Assembly: GCA_013812265.1 (NCBI GenBank)
Contig: JACCTQ010000271.1
Location: 1-14,005 of the forward strand
DNA length: 14,005 nucleotides
Reading direction: 5' to 3'
Source: Actinomycetota bacterium
GTDB taxonomy: Bacteria; Actinomycetota; Thermoleophilia; Gaiellales; Gaiellaceae
The notes under the pieces were generated by a model. It was not told the DNA's origin. It saw nothing but the letters and a program-made list of their open reading frames with translations, and searched no databases. Each line of letters opens with the position of its first letter. The stretch's first letter is position 1. Shown here in pieces: positions 1-6,099 of the stretch. Position numbers and translations under genes: made by a program.

Positions 1-715
1 CGCCGTGCCCGGCCGCAAGCCCGGCCAGCGCGACCTGCGCCAGCAGCACAGCCGCACCCGCCGCGGCCGAGCGGAAGAGCCTGGCGCCCGCCTCGTACAC
101 CGCTAGGAAGGCGAGCGGCACCAGCACGCTCGGAGCGTGAACGAGCGCCGCGGCCGGATCGACTCCGCCGAGACGCGCGACCAGCGCGACGAAACCGTGC
201 CACAGCGGAAACGCATACCCCGGATGGAGCCCGCCGTCTGCGAACTCACTCACGGCGCGGAGAGAAAGCGAGTCGAGCTCGTCGAGCTTGCGAACGCGCG
301 CCAGGTGGAAGAGCGCGTCCCCCTGGAGCTCGCCGGCGATCTGCCAAAGCGCGATCCCGAACAAGGCACCCACCACGAAGACGATGCTGGTGCCGACCGG
401 CCGCGGCGGAAGGTCCCGGCGGACGGCGAGCGCAGCTGCGGCGACGGCGATCGCTGCCAGCAGAACAATCGTGGTGGTGAGCGATGCCGCCAGCGCGAAG
501 GTGGCGGCCAGCGCCGCGAAGATCGCGGCGAGACTCCATGCGACCGTCGCCGAGACGCTTCGCTGCCCGAGCGCGGCCGCGATGAGACGGCCCGGAACGA
601 GCACTACGACGACGGCCGCGGCGAGCCTGAGGTAGAGGCCGAGCCCGGTCTCGGGAAGGAGATGCGTGATCCCGAGCGCGGCGAGAGCGGCAAGCGCCGC
701 CGCGACGCGGGTCAC
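1..715 (-). CDS. Polytopic membrane protein, GT-C glycosyltransferase-like (partial, 3' end outside window)
   Basis: The frame is open from a GTG at 715 to the window edge, giving 238 residues without the C terminus. The GTG shares four bases (GTGA) with the stop of the preceding glycosyltransferase, which fixes the start and implies translational coupling. The visible part is mostly hydrophobic, with helices near residues 4-20, 28-48, 56-97 and 109-127. A polar loop follows with GDALFHLARVRKL (132-144) and GLHPGYAFPLWHG (162-174). An acidic residue in the first large external loop, here D133, is typical of GT-C enzymes, which transfer sugars from polyprenyl-phosphate donors on the outer membrane face. 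The layout fits GT-C, but no family-specific signature is certain. As the last visible gene of an operon that starts with an ArnC-like enzyme, it is the natural candidate for the final transferase. It could also be an O-antigen ligase-like or uncharacterised membrane protein. Confidence 0.7.
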   Translation of the reverse strand, partial: MTRVAAALAALAALGITHLLPETGLGLYLRLAAAVVVVLVPGRLIAAALGQRSVSATVAWSLAAIFAALAATFALAASLTTTIVLLAAIAVAAAALAVRRDLPPRPVGTSIVFVVGALFGIALWQIAGELQGDALFHLARVRKLDELDSLSLRAVSEFADGGLHPGYAFPLWHGFVALVARLGGVDPAAALVHAPSVLVPLAFLAVYEAGARLFRSAAAGAAVLLAQVALAGLAAGHG

Positions 716-1617
716 CGCGGGCGATCCAGGAGCCTTCTCGCCGGCCCGGTCGTCAGCCAGCGCGCCACGTCCCGGTACATCCGCCCGCGGTCGCCGCGGA
801 AAACGAGACCGCGCAGGCGCAGGGCGACCAGCAGCAACCGGCGCGCACGCTCGGCCTCCTGGTGGCCGTGGTGCTTCTCCAGGAACCGCAGGTGGCTGCG
901 GACGTTCTCGTCGAACATGCGACCCCCGTGCGACGCGCCGCCGACGTGAACCACCTCGGCGCCCGGATAGAAGAGCACCTTCCAACCCGCAGCGCAGAAG
1001 CGGTAGCACCAGTCGGTCTCCTCGTTGAACATGAAGAAGCTCTCGTCCACGAGCCCCACCGCCTCCGCGGCATCCCGCCGCACGAGCAGGCAGGCGCCCA
1101 TGAGGAAGTCGACCTCCCGCACCTCGTCGTGCTCGAAGCCGCCGGCATAGAAGGCGTTGAGCGCCGTCGAGTGCGGAGCCAGCTTGCGCAGGAAGAGGTA
1201 CTCGGTCGCCAGCCGCCACAGCGTGGGAAACCCGCGGGCGGAGCGCTGAAGCGAGCCGTCGACGTTCACGAGCCGCGGGCCCACGATCGCCGCCTCCGGG
1301 TTGGCATCGGCGAACTCGACCAGCCGCTCCAGGGCGCTTCCGACCGCCCAGGCGTCGGCGTTCAGAAGCAGGAAGTAGCGGCCGCTCGCCGCTCGGATGC
1401 CTGCGTTCCACCCCGCGCCCAGGCCCCGGTTTACCTGCTCGATCAGCAGTGCGTCGGGAAATCGCTCCCGGACGACGGCGACTGTGCCGTCGGTGGAGCC
1501 GTGGTCGACGACGATCGTCTCGTGGCCCGAGACACTCTCGAGGCAGCGCTCGATGTACGGCAGCGCGTTGAAGGTGACGACCACGACCGAGACGTCGGGC
1601 ATCTCGGGCCCGGTCAT
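712..1617 (-). CDS. GT2 family glycosyltransferase, WbbL/rhamnosyltransferase-like
   Basis: A 301-residue cytoplasmic GT-A fold enzyme, expected to transfer an NDP-activated sugar to a growing glycan or lipid acceptor. It begins with the GT2 signature VSVVVVTFNALPYIERCLES (residues 9-28), then VDHGSTDGT (37-45), the donor/metal site LLNADAW (84-90, D88), GACLLVRRDAAEAVGLVDESFFMF (174-197) and the acceptor/base region NEETDWCYR (198-206). This arrangement is that of WbbL-type rhamnosyltransferases. The ATG at 1617 overlaps the upstream stop (ATGA) and has a GGAG ribosome site 7 nt upstream. A second ATG at 1602 would start at MPDVSVVVV and is also possible. The stop overlaps the next GTG. The family is secure; the sugar and acceptor cannot be read from the sequence. 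Confidence 0.92.
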   Translation of the reverse strand: MTGPEMPDVSVVVVTFNALPYIERCLESVSGHETIVVDHGSTDGTVAVVRERFPDALLIEQVNRGLGAGWNAGIRAASGRYFLLLNADAWAVGSALERLVEFADANPEAAIVGPRLVNVDGSLQRSARGFPTLWRLATEYLFLRKLAPHSTALNAFYAGGFEHDEVREVDFLMGACLLVRRDAAEAVGLVDESFFMFNEETDWCYRFCAAGWKVLFYPGAEVVHVGGASHGGRMFDENVRSHLRFLEKHHGHQEAERARRLLLVALRLRGLVFRGDRGRMYRDVARWLTTGPARRLLDRPR

Positions 1618-2642
1618 TTTCCGTCTCCCCGGTGAAAGGAGGGAACGAGCGGCTCCTCCCGGGCGCCAGGGGCACGCCGATCGGGAAGCGCCCAGAGCGG
1701 GCCACGCAGCCCTTCCCACGCCAGGATGAGCCCACCGGGCACGGCCATCGCGACCGTGACGAGGAAGAACACGAACCCGGCCGCGAACGCGGCGTCTGCT
1801 TCGACCGCAAGATTCCCGAGAAAGCTCACGAAGAACGACTCGCGGACGGCCAGGCCGTTCACGGTGAATGGAACCAGCATGACGAGGAAGAGCAACGGGC
1901 CCATGACGTAGTACGGCCGCGGCGACAGGTCGATCCCGACCGCCTCGCCGGACAGCCAGATCGACAGGACACGAAAGGTCTGGAGCACGAGCGTGATCCC
2001 GAACACGGCGAGGAGCAGGCGCCCATGCGTCCGGAATGCATGAACTCCCTCGTACACGGCCCGCAGCGGACGCTCGAGCCGCAGGAACGAGAGCACGGGC
2101 ACGAAGGACCGGAGCGGACGTCTGGCGCGGCGCGAGAAGAAGACCACTCCGAGCACGATCGTGCCGAGTACGAAGACGAGCTCGACCCAGAGGTAGGCGC
2201 CGACGTCGTAGTGCCCCAGCGCGAGCGCGAACCCGGCGCCGGCGAGCACGAGCGTGGCCGCCCCGCCGAGCGCCCGCTCGAGCAGGATCGTTCCCGCGAT
2301 CGGCCCCGTGCGGCCGGGATGCCGGCGAGCCGTCTCGTAGATTCGCATCGCATCGCCTCCGAGCGACGTGGGGAGAAACTGGCCCGCGGCGTAGGAGACG
2401 AAGTACGCGCGCGTCAGCCAGCCGAGGCCGTCGCCGATCCCCCGCGCGCGTAGGAGCAGCTGCCAGCGCCAGGCCATCGGCCAGATCGTGACCACCATGA
2501 GGGCGAGCGCACCCAGGAAGTAACCGACATGGACGCCGGAGAGGATCTCGATCGTCTCGGAGAGGTCGATCTTCCAGAGCAGGTAGGCCGTGCAAAGACC
2601 CGTGACGAGGATCGTCGCGGCGAAGCGGATCCCACGGCTCAT
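1614..2642 (-). CDS. UPF0104 / lysylphosphatidylglycerol-synthase-TM family membrane protein
   Basis: A 342-residue integral membrane protein with about eight hydrophobic segments. Family hallmarks are GQFLPTSLGGDAMRIYE (residues 87-103), an LER pair at 121-123, and PFTVNGLAVRES towards the C terminus. The family (LPG_synthase_TM, AglD-like) contains the membrane half of MprF, but this protein has no C-terminal aminoacyl-tRNA transferase domain. Stand-alone members are frequent in glycan and glycolipid clusters and are suspected of moving or handling lipid-linked substrates, without a settled activity. The ATG at 2642 overlaps the aminotransferase stop (ATGA), and its own stop overlaps the following GT2 start, so it sits inside the coupled operon. 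The C-terminal 25 residues are polar and rich in Arg, Pro and Glu, so probably a cytoplasmic tail. A frame extends upstream of 2642 but lies over the aminotransferase and is not used. Confidence 0.88.
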   Translation of the reverse strand: MSRGIRFAATILVTGLCTAYLLWKIDLSETIEILSGVHVGYFLGALALMVVTIWPMAWRWQLLLRARGIGDGLGWLTRAYFVSYAAGQFLPTSLGGDAMRIYETARRHPGRTGPIAGTILLERALGGAATLVLAGAGFALALGHYDVGAYLWVELVFVLGTIVLGVVFFSRRARRPLRSFVPVLSFLRLERPLRAVYEGVHAFRTHGRLLLAVFGITLVLQTFRVLSIWLSGEAVGIDLSPRPYYVMGPLLFLVMLVPFTVNGLAVRESFFVSFLGNLAVEADAAFAAGFVFFLVTVAMAVPGGLILAWEGLRGPLWALPDRRAPGAREEPLVPSFHRGDGK

Positions 2643-3775
2643 GCGGTGAACGCGGCGTGAACGCAGCCGAGAGCGTCGATCGTCCGCGCGATGTCCTCGT
2701 CGGAGTGCGCCGGCGAGAGAGGCAGCGAGAGGATCTCCCCGCCCGCGCGCTCGGCAACCGGCAGGGATCGCTGGTCCGGGAAGCGCTCGCGGTACCACGT
2801 CAGTCGGTGCACCGGCAGAAAATGGATGCTCGTCTGGATCCCGGCTTCGCCGAGCGCTCGCTGGTAGTCGTCGCGTGTGCCACCGGCCCGGCTGGAGTCG
2901 ATACGGATGATGTAGAGGTGCAGCGCGTGCCGGTCCCTCGGGTCGCGGTCGAGCGGCTCGATCCCTGCGAGCTCGGCCACCGCCGCGTCGTACGCCGCCA
3001 CGTGGCGCCGGCGGATCTCGGTGTGCCTCGGAATCTTGTCGAGCTGGCAGAGGGCAATCGCCGCCAGGATGTCGGAGAGGTTCGCCTTGTAGCCCGGCAC
3101 CGAGATGTCATAGAGCGATCCGTGGCTCCGCCGCATGAGGCGGAGGTTCTGCACCGCCTCGGCCAGGTCGTCCCGGTCGGTGGCGATGAGGCCGCCCTCG
3201 CCGGCCGCGATGTTCTTCGTGGCGTACAGCGAGAAGCACGTCACGTCCGAGAGCGCGCCGATCTTGCGGCCGCGGTACTCGCTCTCCGCCGCGTGCGCAG
3301 CGTCCTCGACGACCGGCACGCCGAGAGCGTGAATGGGATCCAGATCGCAGGGCTGCCCCGCGAGGTGCACGGGGATGATCGCCTTCGTCCGCTCGCCAAC
3401 CAGAGTTGCCACGTCGGCCGGATCGATGTTCAGATCACCCTCCCTCACATCGGCAAACACCGGGGTGGCACCCGCGTGGACGACGACGTTCGCCGTCGCG
3501 GGCCAGGTAATCGGGCTCGTGATCACCTCGTCTCCCGGTCCGACGCGCAGCGCGAGTAGAGCCAGATGCAGCGCGGCCGTGCCCGACGAGACTGCGAGCG
3601 TATGGCGCGCGCCGACGTAGTCCGCGAAGCGCTTCTCTAGCTCCGCTGCCCGTGGCCCCGTCGTGAGCCAGCCGGAGCGCAGCGTCTCGGTGACGGCGGC
3701 GATCTCCTCCTCGCCGATCGCAGGCGGTTGGAAGCCGACGAGTTTAGGTTTCGGCGAGGACTTCGGTTTCTGCAT
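2639..3775 (-). CDS. DegT/DnrJ/EryC1/StrS-family PLP-dependent NDP-sugar aminotransferase
   Basis: A 378-residue aminotransferase expected to convert a 4-keto (or 3-keto) nucleotide sugar into an amino sugar, usually with glutamate as donor. Visible features are the N-terminal FQPPAIGEEEIAAVTETLRSGWLTTGP (split at residues 15-41), the PLP-phosphate loop SSGTAALHLAL (63-73), the cofactor Asp in VVEDAAHAAES (155-165, D158), and the Schiff-base lysine K187 in SLYATKNIAAGEGG. The length matches ArnB, PglE and WecE. Its neighbour two genes upstream is an RmlB/ArnA-like enzyme that would supply the keto sugar. The ATG at 3775 lies inside the upstream ATP-grasp gene (32-bp overlap), but a GAGGT site five bases before it and the lack of a later start support it. 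The frame runs further upstream without homologous sequence. The family is certain; the regiochemistry and sugar are not. Confidence 0.95.
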   Translation of the reverse strand: MQKPKSSPKPKLVGFQPPAIGEEEIAAVTETLRSGWLTTGPRAAELEKRFADYVGARHTLAVSSGTAALHLALLALRVGPGDEVITSPITWPATANVVVHAGATPVFADVREGDLNIDPADVATLVGERTKAIIPVHLAGQPCDLDPIHALGVPVVEDAAHAAESEYRGRKIGALSDVTCFSLYATKNIAAGEGGLIATDRDDLAEAVQNLRLMRRSHGSLYDISVPGYKANLSDILAAIALCQLDKIPRHTEIRRRHVAAYDAAVAELAGIEPLDRDPRDRHALHLYIIRIDSSRAGGTRDDYQRALGEAGIQTSIHFLPVHRLTWYRERFPDQRSLPVAERAGGEILSLPLSPAHSDEDIARTIDALGCVHAAFTA

Positions 3776-4952
3776 GGACGACCTCGAAGCGTACGAGATC
3801 GGCCGCCGCGTGCGCCCGGGCGACGGCCTCGCCCCGGCTCGCGCCCGTGGCGAGCACCGCGCCGGCCCGGTCGGAGCCGATGCGTAGGGGGCCGAAGCGA
3901 TGCCGCGGGGCCCGGTACACGTGAACGGCGAGCACGCCGGGGGCTGCACGTGCCTCGTCGAGGCCGGCAACTCCGTCGAGCTCTCCCGGCGGCGCGACCA
4001 GGAAACGGGTACACGCCCCGCCGAGCCGCGGCCGGGCGTCGATGTCCTGTGCGTCTGCGGCGCCCAACGCGGCGTCGAGGGCCAGGCCGTTCAGGTCGAC
4101 CCCGAGCGCAGCCTCGCAGAGCTCGGCGTCATGGCCGCCGCCGAGCCGCGCAGCGACCTCGATCACCATGGGGCCGTCCGCCCCGACGCGCAGCTGGGTG
4201 TAGGTCGGACCGTTCTCTATCCCGAGCGCGGCGACCGCCCGCGCTGCGGTCTCCCCTGCCCCGGTTGCCGCGGCTTCGGCCAGGGCGCTGGGCCAGACGT
4301 GAGCGAGCGCGACGCCGAAGGCAGGCGGGTCAGCGGTCAGCCGGTCCGTGACGGTGAGCGGATGGTAGGCGCCGTTGGTGGAGAAGCCGTTCACCGTCAC
4401 CTCGGGGCCATCGGCAAGCTCTTCGATGATGCAGCTGCCACTCCGGGATGCGGCCACCGCCTCCTGGACCGCGGGGACGAGCTCCGAGCGGGAGCGGACG
4501 AGTGTCAGCCCGCGCTGGCCCTGACGATCTGGAGCCTTCACGACACACGGAAGCTCGACGCCTTCCACCGGCGAGGCGGTCAGCGTCCAGCGCGGCTGCG
4601 GGACACCGGCCTCGGCGAGTCGCTGGCGCTGAGGCACCTTCGAGGTGGCGAGCACGGCGGTGGCCGGCGCGAGCGGGTGCGGGACGCCGAGCCGCTCGGC
4701 AACACGGGCGGCGATCGCCACGGGCCAGTCGATGCCGGGGGCAATGATCCCGTCCACCTCCTCCGCTTCGGCGAGCCGGTGGATGCCCGGCTCGTCCTCC
4801 GCCGACAGAATCGCGCGACGGTCGGCGTAGCGAAAGCCAGGCGCCCCGGGATCGCGGTCGACCGCGATCACGAAGAGCGCGCGGCGACGCGCGGCGGCAA
4901 GCAGGCCGAGCTGCGCCGGCCCAGCCCCTAGAACGAGTAGGCGATCAGCCAT
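3744..4952 (-). CDS. ATP-grasp carboxylate-amine ligase, L-amino-acid-ligase/PurK-like
   Basis: A 402-residue ATP-grasp enzyme, a class that forms an acyl-phosphate and joins it to an amine or thiol. The N-terminal Rossmann-like part starts LLVLGAGPAQLGLLAAARRR (residues 5-24). The ATP-binding core has SKVPQRQRLAEAGVPQPRW (104-122), CVVKAPDRQGQRGL (136-149, K139) and IIEELADGPEVTV (175-187). The metal-binding strand is VIEVAARLGGGHDAELC (263-279), with E265 and R269. The usual Asn of the E-x-N-x-R motif is Ala here, as can occur in this superfamily. A C-terminal domain of about 95 residues (LGGACTRFLVAPPGEL onward) resembles that of L-amino-acid ligases. The ATG at 4952 lies 14 bp after the epimerase stop, with no clear ribosome site. 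Its 3' end overlaps the aminotransferase start. The context suggests amide formation on an amino sugar, which is inference. A phosphoribosyl-type carboxylase relative is less likely. Confidence 0.85.
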   Translation of the reverse strand: MADRLLVLGAGPAQLGLLAAARRRALFVIAVDRDPGAPGFRYADRRAILSAEDEPGIHRLAEAEEVDGIIAPGIDWPVAIAARVAERLGVPHPLAPATAVLATSKVPQRQRLAEAGVPQPRWTLTASPVEGVELPCVVKAPDRQGQRGLTLVRSRSELVPAVQEAVAASRSGSCIIEELADGPEVTVNGFSTNGAYHPLTVTDRLTADPPAFGVALAHVWPSALAEAAATGAGETAARAVAALGIENGPTYTQLRVGADGPMVIEVAARLGGGHDAELCEAALGVDLNGLALDAALGAADAQDIDARPRLGGACTRFLVAPPGELDGVAGLDEARAAPGVLAVHVYRAPRHRFGPLRIGSDRAGAVLATGASRGEAVARAHAAADLVRFEVVHAETEVLAET

Positions 4953-4966
4953 CTGGGTCGATGCGG

Positions 4967-5962
4967 CTAGATGGTCGCGCCTGCTTCGGTGCGCCGGAGC
5001 TCGCGCCACCAGGCCTCGTTCTCGCGGTACCACGCGACGGTGCGCTCCAGACCGCGCTCGAACGAGGTTCGCGCCGTCCAGCCCAGGAGCTCCCGCGCCT
5101 TGTCGGTGGAGCCGATGTGGCGGTCGACCTGCCCGGGCCGCTCGGGCACGTGCACCTTGAGCGACTCCGGCCTGCCCAGCGCGCTCAGGACGAGATCGGC
5201 GATGTCGGACACGGTGATGTCCACACCGGTCGCCACGTTGATCACCTCGCCGGCCACGCGGTCCACGTCCGCGGCGATCACGGCCTCGATCGCCTCGGCG
5301 TCGTCGTCGACGTAGAGCCAGTCGCGGCTCGCGTGGCCGTCCCCGTGGATGGTGAGCGGCTCGTCCGCGAGCGCCCGCGTGATGAAGCTCGGAATCACCT
5401 TCTCCGGGTGCTGCCGCGGGCCGTAGTTGTTGAACGGGCGCACGATCACGATCGGCAGCCCGTAGGTGACGAAGTAGCTGTAGGCGAGCCGGTCGGCGCC
5501 TGCCTTGGTGGCCGCGTAGGGACTGCGAGGGTTGAGCGGATGCTCCTCGTCCATCGGGGCTCCGAGCGCGGTCCCGTACACCTCGCTGGAGGAGATCAGG
5601 ATGAAGCGCTCGACGGGCGTGGCCCGGACAGCGTCGAGGAGGATCTGGGTGCCCTCGACGTTCGTGGTCACGAACTCGGACGCCCCCTCCTCGATCGACT
5701 TCTCGACGTGGGACTCGGCGGCCGCGTTCACTATCACGTCCACCTCGGCGACGACCCGGCGGACGAGCTCGGCGTCACGGATGTCGCCGTGGACGAAGGA
5801 CAGCCGCTCGTGCGACATGACGTCGGCGAGGTTGTCGAGATTCCCGGCGTAGGTCAGTGCATCCAGTGAGACGACCTCGTACGGCGTCGCCTGCAGCAGG
5901 TGCCTGATGAAGTTCGACGAGATGAACCCCGCGCCACCGGTGACCAAGACACGCTTGGTCAT
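4967..5962 (-). CDS. NAD-dependent nucleotide-sugar 4,6-dehydratase/decarboxylase (extended SDR, RmlB/LegB/ArnA-C-like)
   Basis: A 331-residue extended short-chain dehydrogenase acting on an NDP-sugar in the cytoplasm. It has the NAD loop GGAGFISSNFIRHLL (residues 9-23), the RmlB-like DALTYAGNLDNLADV (34-48), GDIRDAELV (59-67) and AAAESHVEKSI (80-90). The catalytic strand is ILISSSEVYGTA (121-132), with Y149-x3-K153 in SPYAATKAGADRLA. RPFNNYGPRQHPEKVIPSF (175-193) and ASRDWLYVDD (211-220) follow. True RmlB carries Thr-Asp-Glu before VYG. Here it is Ser-Ser-Glu, as in LegB-type dehydratases and the ArnA decarboxylase (Thr-Ser-Glu), so 'dTDP-glucose 4,6-dehydratase' would be too specific. The product should be a 4-keto sugar for the aminotransferase downstream. 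The ATG at 5962 overlaps the stop of a 46-codon ORF and sits 2 nt after a hairpin that covers its ribosome site. Confidence 0.9.
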   Translation of the reverse strand: MTKRVLVTGGAGFISSNFIRHLLQATPYEVVSLDALTYAGNLDNLADVMSHERLSFVHGDIRDAELVRRVVAEVDVIVNAAAESHVEKSIEEGASEFVTTNVEGTQILLDAVRATPVERFILISSSEVYGTALGAPMDEEHPLNPRSPYAATKAGADRLAYSYFVTYGLPIVIVRPFNNYGPRQHPEKVIPSFITRALADEPLTIHGDGHASRDWLYVDDDAEAIEAVIAADVDRVAGEVINVATGVDITVSDIADLVLSALGRPESLKVHVPERPGQVDRHIGSTDKARELLGWTARTSFERGLERTVAWYRENEAWWRELRRTEAGATI

Positions 5963-6099
5963 GAGGGAACCCCTGGTTCCCCCATGGGCCCCCTCCTCTG
6001 CACCGCTCGAGGCGAGTCGCTCTGAGGCTCCCGCCGGGCAAAGCCCGGCTCCGCCGGCGACTCAACACGACACCTAGAAGCGTCGGAAAAAAAGATCAT
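5959..6099 (-). CDS. 46-residue coupled small ORF on palindromic repeat DNA (hypothetical)
   Basis: This stretch fills the gap between the ArnC-like and SDR genes. An ATG at 6099 overlaps the ArnC-like stop as ATGA, and the frame ends in a TGA at 5961-5959 that overlaps the SDR ATG, again as ATGA. Both junctions copy the 4-nt coupling used elsewhere in the operon. The product would be MIFFSDASRCRVESPAEPGF followed by a Pro/Arg/Glu-rich tail ending EPGVPS. It has no recognisable domain, and most of its DNA is made of inverted repeats (6014-6063 and 5965-5981). It may therefore be a translated spacer that keeps ribosomes running into the SDR gene, or a repeat insertion that happens to stay open. 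A functional peptide is possible but unsupported by sequence. Confidence 0.4.
   Translation of the reverse strand: MIFFSDASRCRVESPAEPGFARREPQSDSPRAVQRRGPMGEPGVPS
5965..5981 (-). promoter_or_regulatory. Hairpin over the ribosome-binding site of the SDR gene
   Basis: GGGAACC (5965-5971) and GGTTCCC (5975-5981) form a perfect 7-bp inverted repeat with a 3-nt loop. It ends two bases before the ATG at 5962. In the minus-strand mRNA the only purine-rich ribosome site (AGGGG) lies in the loop and distal arm of this hairpin. It would be masked unless a ribosome translating the overlapping 46-codon ORF melts it. The palindrome CCCATGGG (5981-5988) adjoins it. The regulatory role is inference. Confidence 0.4.
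6014..6063. repeat. Nested palindrome, REP-like element
   Basis: Two perfect inverted repeats are nested. The outer arms are GAGTCGC (6014-6020) and GCGACTC (6057-6063). The inner arms are GCCGGGC (6033-6039) and GCCCGGC (6043-6049) around an AAA loop. The size and architecture resemble repetitive extragenic palindromes that form a hairpin in RNA of either strand. No T-run follows it in the minus-strand transcript (the only T-run, 6093-6087, lies before it), so it is not a classical terminator. Whether it is multi-copy cannot be judged from one window. Confidence 0.55.

Noticed and set aside
137..949. 270-codon plus-strand frame over the GT-C and GT2 genes
   Set aside because: Highly charged Arg/Glu/Asp-rich sequence, antisense to two motif-bearing genes.
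712..2757. 681-codon frame that would fuse about 380 residues to the GT2 enzyme
   Set aside because: The extension overlaps the UPF0104 gene in another frame and lacks domains. The ATG at 1617 with GGAG and ATGA coupling explains the GT2 start.
6033..6093. Rho-independent terminator after the ArnC-like gene
   Set aside because: In the minus-strand RNA the T-run (6093-6087) comes before the GC hairpin instead of after it, and the downstream genes clearly belong to the same operon.
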